DNA of 64,000 nucleotides from positions 141,755-205,754 of the forward strand of contig NZ_JAGGKV010000014.1 of assembly GCF_017874035.1 (NCBI RefSeq), written 5' to 3'. The notes under the pieces were generated by a model. It was not told the origin of the DNA and ran no database searches. It saw nothing but the letters and a program-made list of their open reading frames with translations. The DNA is from Paenibacillus aceris (GTDB taxonomy: Bacteria > Bacillota > Bacilli > Paenibacillales > NBRC-103111). Below are positions 8,344 to 17,351 of this stretch, piece after piece; within the stretch, counting starts at the first letter, position 1, and every line of letters starts with the position of its first letter. A program made the translations under genes and the position numbers.

Positions 8344-9357
8344 ATGGTACCAAGAAATGTCCATTTGTTGCGTAATCTTGGGGGAAGACTGCTCGTTCTT
8401 GTAACAGCGTGCATGCTCATCCTTGCTGGTTGCGGGCGACAAACAGAAACAAAGACCGCTGATAAGGCGGCAAGCAATGAGCCTAAAGTGTCCACTACAC
8501 CAAGTACTTCACCTGAATACACGGTCAAGCACGCCATGGGCGAAACTAAAATTACAGGAACGCCCAAGAAAATAGTTGTTCTGACGAATGAGGGAACTGA
8601 AGCCGTGCTAAGCTTAGGAATTAAGCCTATTGGCGCAGTGAAATCTTTTACAACTACAGGTGACTGGTATGACCATATTAAGTCGGACATGGCCGACGTT
8701 AAAGTCGTAGGAGATGAGAATCAGCCGAACTTGGAGTTAATTGCCTCCTTAAAGCCAGATCTCATTATCGGCAATAAACTGCGTCAAGAGAAAGTTTATC
8801 AGCAATTATCGGCTATTGCACCGACCGTATTTTCCGAGAAGCTTATGGGTGACTGGCAAGTTAACTACAAGCTGTATGCCGAAGCTTTGAACAAAAAGGC
8901 GGAAGGCGACAAAATCATTGGCGATTTTGAAAAGCGAATTTCCGACTTCAAACAAAAAGCTGGAGATAAACTGAATTCGAAAGTGTCCATCGTGCGCTTC
9001 ATGCCAGGAAAAGTCCGGATTTATATGAAAGACACGTTCTCTGGTGTCGTCTTGAAAAAGCTTGGATTCCAGCGTCCAGCTCCACAGGATCAAGAAAAGT
9101 TCGCTGACGATGTGCAAAAGGAACGTATTCCGGATATGAACGGTGATGTCCTCTTCTATTTCACTTACGAAAACGATAAAGGCGAAGGAAACAAAATCGA
9201 GCAAGAGTGGATGAATGATCCGCTATGGAAAAACATCGACGTCGTGAAAAAAGGAAATGTACATAAGGTAAGCGACGCTGTTTGGAATACAGCGGGAGGC
9301 ATTAAGGCCGCTAACCTGCTGCTTGATGACTTGGAAACCTATTTTCTAAAAAAATAA
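8344..9357 (+). CDS. Ferric-siderophore ABC transporter substrate-binding lipoprotein
   Basis: FhuD/FecB-type binding protein of 337 residues. Lipobox LILAGC-GRQ anchors it outside the membrane. The periplasmic-binding fold typical of PF01497 is visible: MGETKITGTPKKIVVLTNEGTEAVLSLG, NLELIASLKPDLIIG near residue 145 and a long connecting helix. ATG at 8344 is chosen over the in-frame TTG at 8326 because GGGGG lies between them. A strong promoter with a Fur-like box precedes it. It stands alone: no permease or ATPase is adjacent, so it must use a transporter encoded elsewhere. The exact siderophore cannot be told. Confidence 0.9.
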   Translation: MVPRNVHLLRNLGGRLLVLVTACMLILAGCGRQTETKTADKAASNEPKVSTTPSTSPEYTVKHAMGETKITGTPKKIVVLTNEGTEAVLSLGIKPIGAVKSFTTTGDWYDHIKSDMADVKVVGDENQPNLELIASLKPDLIIGNKLRQEKVYQQLSAIAPTVFSEKLMGDWQVNYKLYAEALNKKAEGDKIIGDFEKRISDFKQKAGDKLNSKVSIVRFMPGKVRIYMKDTFSGVVLKKLGFQRPAPQDQEKFADDVQKERIPDMNGDVLFYFTYENDKGEGNKIEQEWMNDPLWKNIDVVKKGNVHKVSDAVWNTAGGIKAANLLLDDLETYFLKK

Positions 9358-9364
9358 TATTAAA

Positions 9365-9404
9365 AAAAAATGACTCGGGGAACTGTTCCCCGGGTCATTT
9401 TTTT
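9365..9404. terminator. Bidirectional intrinsic terminator
   Basis: A-run, 13-bp imperfect stem (ATGACTCGGGGAA / TTCCCCGGGTCAT, one G-U pair) with a three-base loop, then a T-run. It separates the siderophore-binding gene from the convergent MFS gene and can serve both strands. Confidence 0.88.
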
Positions 9405-9413
9405 CATGATCTT

Positions 9414-10787
9414 TTAAGAAACAGCTTGCGGCTTGTGTAATCCCGATCGTAAGTAACCTATCGCACACACAATTGATAGCAACACAATAAGCGTAAGTCC
9501 CCAGTAAACGTTGCTGTAAGCATGCGCCAGGGAAAGATCCTTTTGCCATACAAGGGCACTGGCCGTCGCAGCCACCCCAAATGCACCGCTGAAAAATTGA
9601 AGAAGCTGAAATAGCCCAAGTCCAGATGCGATCTGTGAAGGAAGAAGTAATCTCGACATTTCATTCGATATACTGCTCGTTAAGATGGTGTAACTAACGC
9701 TCATTAGCATGTAAATAAACATGATAGATAGAAAAGATGTGCCCTCGAACAAAGCGAACAGGACGACCGATGTCAGAAGGAGCAATGGCGTATACCGGAT
9801 GATTGCGCTATTCCCTCGTGTATCAATGATCCGTCCCACTTGACGGGAAATCATCATTGCCAAAAAGGAGCCTGGGAAAATCACCAAACCGGCTTGAATG
9901 GCACTCAAGTGATACTGTTTAACAAGAATTTGCGGCATAAGGAATAAGGTTGCAAAGCTGCATAAATACGCTGCGATACCTACGGCTCCTAAAATAAGAA
10001 ATGACCGATTGGCGAATAATGACGGGAGTACAAAGGGATCTTTTGCAGAGCGGATACGCACAATAAATAAGGCTATCGAGACAAGTCCTGTTAGAAGCGA
10101 TATCCATGAATGGTTTGTTAAATACAAGAGAAGTCCTGTAGTGCCAACACCAATGAGCAGTGCACCAATAACGTCGAAGGAACCTTTACGCGGCTCTTCT
10201 TTAGGTATGAACATCATATAAAGAGGCACTAACAGCAACGTTACAGCGGTTATGACAAATAAAAGATGCCAGCCTAGAAACTCCACGATAAATCCACCTA
10301 CAACGGGACCGAAGCCAAGTCCAAACGCTACGGAAGACATGATCATGGCCATCGCTTTCCCCCTTCGTGCCATAGGTATATAACGGGAGATTAAAACTAA
10401 CGACAATGCAGGGATTGAGCCCGCTCCTGAAGCTTGAAGAATGCGTACGATGAGAAGCATAGCGAAGCTGTTACTGAATAATCCGGCAATCGCCCCGAGA
10501 CTCAGCGACAGAATTCCGATAATAAACAGTCTTCTTATGGGAACGAAATCTGCTAACCGACTATAAGTAATCGATGAGATCGCGAATACAATGGAGTAAC
10601 CCGTAACAATCCACGAAGTAGATGAAGCTGATAGCTGAAAAGCTTTGGCTACATCCGGCAATGCTAAGTTAAACATCATTGTGTTCATGATGACGAGTAC
10701 GATCGTTATTCCGAGCAGCAGGAGAATAACTCCTTCTTTCATTACGCTTCCCTCTTGCTCTTTGTTTGAAACATGATTTTTTTGCAT
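9414..10787 (-). CDS. MFS drug-efflux-type transporter
   Basis: Polytopic membrane protein of 457 residues with about 12-14 helices. The N-terminus MNTMMFNLALPDVAKAF and the following SSTSWIVTGYSI resemble the first helices of DHA2-family drug:proton antiporters, and LADFVPIRRLFIIG is the A-type loop between helices 2 and 3. RILQASGAGSIPALSL is motif-C-region-like. ATG at 10787 follows GGAGGCG at about ten bases; the TTG at 10811 lies before that site. It diverges from an ArsR-type regulator whose operator-like palindrome overlaps both promoters. Substrate unknown. Confidence 0.88.
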   Translation of the reverse strand: MQKNHVSNKEQEGSVMKEGVILLLLGITIVLVIMNTMMFNLALPDVAKAFQLSASSTSWIVTGYSIVFAISSITYSRLADFVPIRRLFIIGILSLSLGAIAGLFSNSFAMLLIVRILQASGAGSIPALSLVLISRYIPMARRGKAMAMIMSSVAFGLGFGPVVGGFIVEFLGWHLLFVITAVTLLLVPLYMMFIPKEEPRKGSFDVIGALLIGVGTTGLLLYLTNHSWISLLTGLVSIALFIVRIRSAKDPFVLPSLFANRSFLILGAVGIAAYLCSFATLFLMPQILVKQYHLSAIQAGLVIFPGSFLAMMISRQVGRIIDTRGNSAIIRYTPLLLLTSVVLFALFEGTSFLSIMFIYMLMSVSYTILTSSISNEMSRLLLPSQIASGLGLFQLLQFFSGAFGVAATASALVWQKDLSLAHAYSNVYWGLTLIVLLSIVCAIGYLRSGLHKPQAVS

Positions 10788-10811
10788 AGCAGTTATTCGC
10801 CTCCATTTCAA

Positions 10812-10868
10812 ATTCTAAAATTCGATAATAATCGAACAATAGAATAATAACATGAGTTATGCTATAAT
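10812..10868. promoter_or_regulatory. Divergent promoters with two-tier palindromic operator
   Basis: Bases 10812-10845 form a nested dyad: ATTCTA, three bases, TTCGAT, AATA, ATCGAA, three bases, TAGAAT; both arms are perfect. The outer arm doubles as the -10 (TAGAAT, minus strand) of the MFS gene. On the plus strand an extended -10 (TGCTATAAT, hexamer at 10863-10868) serves the ArsR-type gene, and the dyad covers its -35 zone. A bound dimer or two would block both promoters. Confidence 0.72.
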
Positions 10869-10907
10869 TCAATCAGAAACTCCAAAAAAATAAGGGGGTG
10901 CCAACAA

Positions 10908-11252
10908 GTGAAATTTTTATATCACCCAGACCGCTCCGATATTCATTTGTCCACCGTTTTATATGCGTTAAGTGACCCTATACGTTTGTTAATCGTTTCC
11001 GAACTCCGTGATGTGAGCGAACGGGCTTGCGGCGACTTCGAAGTCCCCGTAGTCAAATCAACGATGTCTCATCACGCTCGCACATTGAGAGAGGCCGGGA
11101 TCGTAAATATTCGCGTCCAAGGTACTCAGCGGCTCGTATCCCTGAGAACAGAGGATCTAGAAATACGGTTCCCTGGATTACTTTCATCTATTCTATCTGC
11201 TTATGACACTTCCGATGAGAAAAAAAAGCTTCTTAATCCAGAGCATGTATAA
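10908..11252 (+). CDS. ArsR-type winged-helix transcriptional regulator
   Basis: DNA-binding protein of 114 residues, size typical of the family. The winged-helix region is YALSDPIRLLIVSELRD...VKSTMSHHARTLREAGIVNIRVQGTQRLVSL, with recognition helix KSTMSHHARTL. GTG at 10908 follows AAGGGGGTG. A single cysteine near residue 40 (RACGDF) gives no obvious metal site, so the signal is likely organic or redox. It diverges from the MFS pump and very likely represses that pump and itself through the palindrome at 10812-10845. Confidence 0.88.
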   Translation: MKFLYHPDRSDIHLSTVLYALSDPIRLLIVSELRDVSERACGDFEVPVVKSTMSHHARTLREAGIVNIRVQGTQRLVSLRTEDLEIRFPGLLSSILSAYDTSDEKKKLLNPEHV

Positions 11253-11267
11253 GCGTTAGTCAAAAGC

Positions 11268-11303
11268 AAAAATCCGTATTCCTTAAGAGGATACGGATTT
11301 TTT
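11268..11303. terminator. Bidirectional intrinsic terminator
   Basis: Stem AAAATCCGTATtCC with partner GGaTACGGATTTT around TTAAGA, flanked by A-run and T-run. It lies between the ArsR-type gene and the convergent heparinase-like gene and can end transcription of both. Confidence 0.88.
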
Positions 11304-11308
11304 ATCGT

Positions 11309-13297
11309 TTATGGTTCCCCGATTACTCCCTCCGTGAAGCAATCAAGCTTGAAGGGGACAGCCAGCCATTCATCTCCTTTGGCACAAACCCGAAACACGG
11401 AAACGATTGACGTCTCCCTCACCTTACGCAATCTGCGGATGAGCGCGCTTCTGCGTTTGACATGTGCCATACCCGGAGATTCAGCCAAATACCACTCCTC
11501 CTCTGCCAAGTTTCCGGAAAAAGCGCCGATACCATACATCTGAAGCCGCTCATGTTCAGCATCCGTCTCATTCCACTTCCACTCTAGCATCCGATCATTA
11601 TCGGGCAACCCGGTTAGTCTTCGGATATCCATCAAATAAGAATATCCGTCAGACTCAGATAATTGGTCGGAAGAAACAGGTTCATACCCGAAGGTGGATG
11701 GAAGGATTGGAACCCCCGGTGTATGAAATACCCAATCAATATCTTCCTCGCGGTCGCAAATAACCTTGCATTCATCGATTAACAAACCGTTCGTAAGCCT
11801 AATGATCCTCTCCATGCGGACACCCTCGTACGCGTCCCCCACCTCAGCGCAGATTCGGACAGAGCCGTCTTGTTCATTCGTCTTTACCTTCCGCAGAACT
11901 CCGGTAGAAGGGCTCTGAGAACGGCCGCTGACCACGATGGTATTGTGAGCAATCGTTTGCCGGAACCACGCGTCGTGCAGCGGATGGCTGTAGCCCAGCA
12001 TACCGGCGTCCGTAAGCCAGCAACGGCCCCCCGCATAATAGATCAAATTCAATTTATCCAAGTGACCATGCCAGCCGCCGTGCTCTCCATAATCGACTAG
12101 CGCTGCTTGCGCCGAAGGCCCTGTTCCAATTGTTGCATAAAGCATGCCCGGCTTAGTCAAGTCGATCACGCGGATATCCTTATAGTCAGCCTTATCGGTA
12201 TGCTCCTCCGTTTCCGGCTGTATGTCTTTGCCGTACAACAAACTATGCAGAGAATTCCTCTCCGATTGCTGAAGGATGCCGTCTCCCAATCCGTATTCTG
12301 CATAAGCGAATTCATATAGGTCCGCATACTGCCTCAAGTCGGTTTCCATAGAATCGTGAACGGCTGGAAACGTGTAGTCTGGCAAATGAGCTTCAAGCGG
12401 GATGCGGAACATGATCTGAAATTTCCGGTCATCGTTTAGCGGTACATCGAATGCTGCGGCAGAGTGAACGATCGTGATCAGGGCGCTTAACGTAAAAAAA
12501 TGATAACCCCACGATCCTTCAAACCAAAAGCCTTCTTTTCCTACACTTTGCTCCATTTGAAAATGAAACCCATTGCGAGGATCGTTCAAGGCCCGCTCGA
12601 ACAATTCCTTGTCACCCAGCGCTTCGGCGATAACCGCCGCTGCTGCATTGTGATAGCTTTGCCAGTTTGACTCTCCGCGCGGATTTCGGTCTATCACGGC
12701 GATCACCGGCCGAAACAGATTCAACTCAATGCTCTGCATCTCCATTTCCGTCCACATTTGGCAGGACTTAATTATCGTGAAAGCTTGGGCAAGCGGAATG
12801 ATCCACATCGCCTCGCTAAGCGTCTGATTTTGTACCCTCGCCCCGTATCTTCCAGCCTCGTTACCGCTTTTACCAAAAATATCATGCAAATCAAAGGAAG
12901 CATAATGCTCTGCATAAAATAAAATGACCTGCTTCGCCCACTCTGCATATTTAGCTTCTTCGGTTGCGGCGTACGACAAAGCAGCTGTTAGCGTAAGTTT
13001 ACTGAATTCTGAATGTTCCTCAGCTATAACGACCTCGTCGTACGGAGAACCGCTCATCTCTTGCTGACAGAGCGGGCACCGATGGAGAACCCGCGTGACC
13101 GTCTGAAGACGAGTTCCGTCAGCTGGGCATACATAGGCATGGCTCCAACCTCCACCAGTGAGTGGAATTACCGGCGGAGATGCGATGATAGATGCCATCC
13201 GATCCATCAAATGAGCGAGTGCCTTCCGAGCTGTTGTTTCCGCTCGAAGGCGCGATCGAAATTGTTCAAGCCATGCTGCTGAATGTAACGAGTACAT
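11309..13297 (-). CDS. Heparinase II/III-family polysaccharide lyase
   Basis: Predicted lyase of 662 residues. The N-terminal half is an alpha/alpha-toroid (alginate-lyase-like) with GARVQNQTLSEAMW, SNWQSYHNAAAAVI and FWFEGSWGYHFFTLSA. The C-terminal half begins ATIGTGPSAQAALVDYGEHGGWHGHLDKLNL, matching the Heparinase_II/III C-terminal beta-sandwich with a catalytic histidine. No signal peptide is visible, so it would act in the cytosol on imported oligosaccharides. A zinc-ribbon-like CPADG...CPLCQQ pair sits near residues 55-80. ATG at 13297 follows GGAGG. It is the last gene of the cluster with a GH88 enzyme, which uses the unsaturated uronic acid end such a lyase makes. The polymer is not determined. 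Confidence 0.85.
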   Translation of the reverse strand: MYSLHSAAWLEQFRSRLRAETTARKALAHLMDRMASIIASPPVIPLTGGGWSHAYVCPADGTRLQTVTRVLHRCPLCQQEMSGSPYDEVVIAEEHSEFSKLTLTAALSYAATEEAKYAEWAKQVILFYAEHYASFDLHDIFGKSGNEAGRYGARVQNQTLSEAMWIIPLAQAFTIIKSCQMWTEMEMQSIELNLFRPVIAVIDRNPRGESNWQSYHNAAAAVIAEALGDKELFERALNDPRNGFHFQMEQSVGKEGFWFEGSWGYHFFTLSALITIVHSAAAFDVPLNDDRKFQIMFRIPLEAHLPDYTFPAVHDSMETDLRQYADLYEFAYAEYGLGDGILQQSERNSLHSLLYGKDIQPETEEHTDKADYKDIRVIDLTKPGMLYATIGTGPSAQAALVDYGEHGGWHGHLDKLNLIYYAGGRCWLTDAGMLGYSHPLHDAWFRQTIAHNTIVVSGRSQSPSTGVLRKVKTNEQDGSVRICAEVGDAYEGVRMERIIRLTNGLLIDECKVICDREEDIDWVFHTPGVPILPSTFGYEPVSSDQLSESDGYSYLMDIRRLTGLPDNDRMLEWKWNETDAEHERLQMYGIGAFSGNLAEEEWYLAESPGMAHVKRRSALIRRLRKVRETSIVSVFRVCAKGDEWLAVPFKLDCFTEGVIGEP

Positions 13298-13313
13298 GCA
13301 CAAGAACCTCCAT

Positions 13314-14150
13314 TTAACGGTTTTCCGTTCTAATAGGACTATGCAACTGATGATTGGACTGTTTAAATTCTTTCGGACTCATGCCAACCATTCTTTTAAA
13401 TATTTTATTGAAATGACGATAATTCTCCATCCCAACCTGCTCGGCAACTTGAAATGTTCGGAGATCGGTTGTAAGCAGCAGCCGCTTGGCGGCTTGAACT
13501 CTCATCGTCATCATATATTGGGTGTAGGTTTGCCCTGTCGTTTTTTTGAATAACGAACTGAGATAAGGGATGCTGTATCCTACTTTCGCAGCCATGTCCT
13601 CCAAGCTTATGGATACGGTCAAATCAGCCCTTAACTGTTCAATTACGCTCATCATGATCGAATTGACAGGACTCGCTAGGTCAGTGCCCTCTTCCGATAG
13701 TCCAGCGTCGTTCTTTCGTTCGATGGTTTCAATTTTTTGCCGGTCGTCTTCCCGTTTGCAAATCCGCGGAATAAAGTTTTTTAGTGTGTCGGTGAGCAGA
13801 CTTTCCTGGACAAGACAATCTTCCTTAATCAAGTAGGACGACGCGCCTAATTCAATTGCCTTTTGAGCAAAATGGAAATCTTTATGGCAAGATAAAATTA
13901 TCGTCTCTGGCATATCCTGCTCCAATTGCTTCAACGCTTGGAGCATCTCAATCCCGCTCATCACAGGCATGGTAATATCGGTAATAAGAAAATGAGGCTG
14001 AAATTCTTTGAACAGTTCAAGCCCCCGTTTTCCGTTGACAGCCTCCCCCACGAGCTCAAAGATTTCCTTCTCTTGGGCAATCATTTGTTTAAATACTTCG
14101 CGGGCCGGTTTTTCATCTTCGACGATCAACACTTTATATAGAGCCGTCAC
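13314..14150 (-). CDS. AraC-type response regulator (short form)
   Basis: Response regulator of 278 residues, partner of the kinase at 14134. Receiver: YKVLIVEDEKPAREVF, phospho-acceptor in FLITDITMPVMSG (about residue 54), then YLIKED. The C-terminal AraC domain has LEDMAAKVGYSIPYLSSLFKK and VAEQVGMENYRHFNKIFKR. It lacks the long linker of YesN proteins. GTG at 14150 follows AAGGAGG at nine bases; an upstream extension to 14288 only overlaps the kinase. It overlaps the kinase 3' end by 17 bases. It likely controls the uronan cluster from the repeat modules at 22150-22314. Confidence 0.9.
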   Translation of the reverse strand: MTALYKVLIVEDEKPAREVFKQMIAQEKEIFELVGEAVNGKRGLELFKEFQPHFLITDITMPVMSGIEMLQALKQLEQDMPETIILSCHKDFHFAQKAIELGASSYLIKEDCLVQESLLTDTLKNFIPRICKREDDRQKIETIERKNDAGLSEEGTDLASPVNSIMMSVIEQLRADLTVSISLEDMAAKVGYSIPYLSSLFKKTTGQTYTQYMMTMRVQAAKRLLLTTDLRTFQVAEQVGMENYRHFNKIFKRMVGMSPKEFKQSNHQLHSPIRTENR

Positions 14151-15942
14151 TCGAATGTTCCTCCTTAGCGAATTCCAATCGATGCCTTGGAATAAGGATG
14201 GACACGATCGTCCCTTCTCCTTGACCATAACTTTCAATTCGAAATTCCGATTGCTCTCCGAATAGCAGTCTGACACGTTCTGATACATTCTTGATTCCTA
14301 TGCTTTTCCCACGGTTTTCGCTCTGAATATACTGTCTTAATTGCTCTAGACGCTCAGGTTCCAAACCTAGGCCATCATCTTCAATTTGGATCATGACGGT
14401 GTCTTCCGTGAGTGAAACCGTTCGAACGATAATGGTCCCTTGATCCGTTTCTTTGCCAAAAATACCATGAAACAACGAATTTTCTATCAGAGGCTGCAAT
14501 AAGAGCTTCGGAATCAGCATGCCACGCAATTGTTCGTCAATTTCCGTTCTCAAAATGATCTGGCAATCATATCTCAATTGCAGCATGGCGATATAGTCGG
14601 TTATATAATTCAGTTCGCCGGAAAGCGGGACAAGCTGTTCGTAGCTTTCCATCGAGTAACGCAGCATGGAAATAAGTCTGTGCAGCATGCTTCTGATTTT
14701 GTTGTAATCCTTCAACATGGCGAACATGCTGATTGTATTTAATGTGTTATATAAGAAATGAGGATTGATTTGTGCCTGCAGCGCCGTTATTTCACTGCGC
14801 CGTTTCAACTCTTCCGATTGTTGTAAATTTTCCATCAGAGAGTTTAGCCGGAAAGCCATATTATTCAGCATCATACCCAGCTCGCCAATCTCATTTTTCG
14901 GATAATCCGAATAGGAGTTGGAAAAGTTGCCTTCCTGAATCGACCTCATCTGCCGTTTGAGCCGCTGAAGCGGCCGATACAAATTGTAACCGATCACAAG
15001 TGAACCAATCAGGCCAAAAAGCATCAGCATCGTTAACAAAATCAATGCCGTTCTCGTAATAAAACGCGTGCTCTCCGACAATTGATCGACCGGTATTTCA
15101 GAAATGACAATCCACTTATGAAAATTTCCGGACTGTTTAATGGAGAAGAGCGAATGATCGACTACGAACTGCTCACTGCGTTTACTCTCGTTCCAGCCCT
15201 CTATTGCCTGTTCGATCCGTTTGGAAATTTCCGTTGAAGATGCGGAGCTGGTCGTGGCGATGACTTTGTTCTCGCTCGTTACGATATATACGGCGCCGTC
15301 CGGGCCCAGATTAATGTTATGAATCGCCTTTTGCAAAGCTTGCTTCGGCAGTGTAATGATAAGCATTCCTCTATAGCCTGTCCCATTGGAAAATGTGAGT
15401 TTCCGCATAAAGAAGCTATTATCGGACAGAAATGGATCTCCGCTGCTAGCATTATCGATCAATTGAAAAGCTTTGTTAGATCCTTCAGCAGAACGGATAA
15501 GCTTCTCATATCGCGATTGCTCTAAGGGAACAATCGAATCCATGGTTGAAATCACTTCACCGGAATCGACGGAAAATATACTGATATCCGTTATGTCCCC
15601 GATCGTCGTTTTCCCCGTATCCAACGTTCTCAGCAGTTCCTGCATCTGAATAACATAGTCGAAGTAGCTATCCTTTGCATTCAACGAATTCGTGATGACC
15701 GGCGAAAGTCCGTATTGGTTGCTCAATTGTTGAATACGAACCATCGTATTGTCAATTTGCTCATTCAACTGGTTAACGACTTGAAAATTCAACGCGTTCA
15801 CTTTCGCCATCACCGTTTGGTTTGAAACATGTACCGTTACAAATGCGAAAATAGATAAAGGAATGGCGGAAACCAGAAAAAGAAAGAAAATAACTTTGAC
15901 AAAAAAACTTCTTCTTATAAAACGCAGAAATGATACTCTCAT
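14134..15942 (-). CDS. YesM-type sensor histidine kinase
   Basis: Membrane kinase of 602 residues. Helix 1 is FFVKVIFFLFLVSAIPLSIF; a large outer sensor region with Cache-like features follows; helix 2 is LILLTMLMLFGLIGSLVIGY near residue 295. HAMP then leads to INPHFLYNTLNTISM with the phospho-accepting histidine (about residue 405). ATP-binding boxes are ENSLFHG, DDGLGLEP and GIKNVSERV. ATG at 15942 is preferred over 15996 because a TAAAAT extended -10 lies just upstream of 15996 and would leave no leader there. It sits inside the uronan cluster, after the oxidoreductase gene. Confidence 0.9.
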   Translation of the reverse strand: MRVSFLRFIRRSFFVKVIFFLFLVSAIPLSIFAFVTVHVSNQTVMAKVNALNFQVVNQLNEQIDNTMVRIQQLSNQYGLSPVITNSLNAKDSYFDYVIQMQELLRTLDTGKTTIGDITDISIFSVDSGEVISTMDSIVPLEQSRYEKLIRSAEGSNKAFQLIDNASSGDPFLSDNSFFMRKLTFSNGTGYRGMLIITLPKQALQKAIHNINLGPDGAVYIVTSENKVIATTSSASSTEISKRIEQAIEGWNESKRSEQFVVDHSLFSIKQSGNFHKWIVISEIPVDQLSESTRFITRTALILLTMLMLFGLIGSLVIGYNLYRPLQRLKRQMRSIQEGNFSNSYSDYPKNEIGELGMMLNNMAFRLNSLMENLQQSEELKRRSEITALQAQINPHFLYNTLNTISMFAMLKDYNKIRSMLHRLISMLRYSMESYEQLVPLSGELNYITDYIAMLQLRYDCQIILRTEIDEQLRGMLIPKLLLQPLIENSLFHGIFGKETDQGTIIVRTVSLTEDTVMIQIEDDGLGLEPERLEQLRQYIQSENRGKSIGIKNVSERVRLLFGEQSEFRIESYGQGEGTIVSILIPRHRLEFAKEEHSSDGSI

Positions 15943-16003
15943 AGGATAATCGCGGCCTTTCCCTATCTTAGGAGAGACGAAGAAAATACCTCTCATGGTG
16001 TCT

Positions 16004-16012
16004 ATTTTAGCA
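16004..16012 (-). promoter_or_regulatory. Possible internal promoter for kinase-regulator pair
   Basis: On the minus strand an extended -10, TGCTAAAAT (hexamer 16004-16009), lies about 60 bases before the kinase start at 15942. No good -35 is visible. It would allow basal expression of the sensor pair independent of the long upstream transcript. Confidence 0.4.
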
Positions 16013-16053
16013 CATGGCGCATAAGGCCATCATGATCACTCTGCTAGTTCACT

Positions 16054-17304
16054 TTATTTCAGCGAATTGGCAAATTCAGCCAGTTCGATCGATTTCCCCT
16101 GATTCAAGCGGGACTGCTCAGCTGCAAATGCCATGAGATGACTCCGAACGGAGGCAGCAGCGGATGTTAAGCTTTCTTCCCCGTTGTAATCGCGAACTTC
16201 TTTTAAGAAGCTGCGGACGATCCCGCTGTCACCGCCGCCGTGCCCGCTCGTTTGCACAGGAAGCTTAATCTCTGTCTTCTCATGATTCACAAAATCCATC
16301 AGGACAATCCTGTCATCCTCACCGCGAATTTCACCGCGGGTACCCATAATTTGAATCCGGCGCTCCTGATCACGGGTAAAGCCGCTCATACTGAACATGG
16401 CGGTAGCACCGCTCGCAAATTCCATATTTACGACTTGATGATCAACAACATTATTATCGCATTTATAGACACACCGGCCGTATCCAGTCTCCTTCAAGCC
16501 TTGAACGATGCTCTCACGGGATAAGTCGGTCGTGAAATGTCTTGCCCAAGCTTTACTTTCACCCAGATAAAAGCGAGGTGCTGAATAAGGACATGTTGCC
16601 TCGACGGCGCAGCCGTCAATACAATATTCGGTGGAGCCTTGCGGCGCATTGCCCGAATGAAAATGCATCAGCGAGCCGTACGAACTAATTCGTACGCACG
16701 GTTCATCCATTAACCAAGAAAGCACATCCATATCATGGCATGATTTGGCCAAGATCATCGGACTCGATGTCTCCGAATTATTCCAGTTGCCGCGAACAAA
16801 ACTATGCGCCATATGCCAATAGCCGACATTCTCATTGAGCTGAATCGATGCCACTTGTCCGATGCGCCCTTCGGTAATAAGCCGTTTGATGGCCGACCAG
16901 AAAGGCGTGTATCGAAGAACGTGACAGATGGTAAGCAGTCGGTTATTTTCCTTAGCAGCTTGTTCCATATCGATACATTCTTTTGGATCCGGTGACATCG
17001 GCTTTTCCAGCAATACATGGTACTTTTTGCGCAAAGCCTCCATTGTCGGATAATAATGCATCCGGTCCTGCGTGCAAATCAAAGCGATATCAGCCAGCTG
17101 CGGCTGTTCAAGCAGCTGCTCCCACGATGCAAAACACCGCTCTGGCGGGATGCCGTGCTCGTTCGCAAATTGTGCCAAGCGATTCGGATCCGACTCCGCA
17201 ACCGCGACAAATGTTAACTCATGCGGATAATCCAGGGCGTAAGGCGCATAACTGCGAGAGCCCCTGGCTCCTGCTCCGATTAAAATGGCTGTAAGCTGTT
17301 TCAT
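16054..17304 (-). CDS. Gfo/Idh/MocA-family oxidoreductase
   Basis: NAD(P)-dependent sugar dehydrogenase of 416 residues. The N-terminal Rossmann motif is AILIGAGARGSRSY; EKPMSPDPKEC holds the conserved Lys-Pro that contacts substrate and cofactor; the C-terminal domain has the typical GTRGEIRGED and FASGATAMFSM strands. A cysteine-bearing insert CAVEATCPYSAPRFYLG (about residues 225-245) is unusual and resembles a metal or Fe-S ligand loop, but this is not certain. ATG at 17304 follows AAGGAGG. It lies between the GH88 gene and the sensor kinase and probably acts on the uronic acid or its product sugar. Confidence 0.88.
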   Translation of the reverse strand: MKQLTAILIGAGARGSRSYAPYALDYPHELTFVAVAESDPNRLAQFANEHGIPPERCFASWEQLLEQPQLADIALICTQDRMHYYPTMEALRKKYHVLLEKPMSPDPKECIDMEQAAKENNRLLTICHVLRYTPFWSAIKRLITEGRIGQVASIQLNENVGYWHMAHSFVRGNWNNSETSSPMILAKSCHDMDVLSWLMDEPCVRISSYGSLMHFHSGNAPQGSTEYCIDGCAVEATCPYSAPRFYLGESKAWARHFTTDLSRESIVQGLKETGYGRCVYKCDNNVVDHQVVNMEFASGATAMFSMSGFTRDQERRIQIMGTRGEIRGEDDRIVLMDFVNHEKTEIKLPVQTSGHGGGDSGIVRSFLKEVRDYNGEESLTSAAASVRSHLMAFAAEQSRLNQGKSIELAEFANSLK

Positions 17305-17351
17305 GCCAAATCCTCCTTGATCCATGTCGAAAGTCGTAATCACTATTTGGT

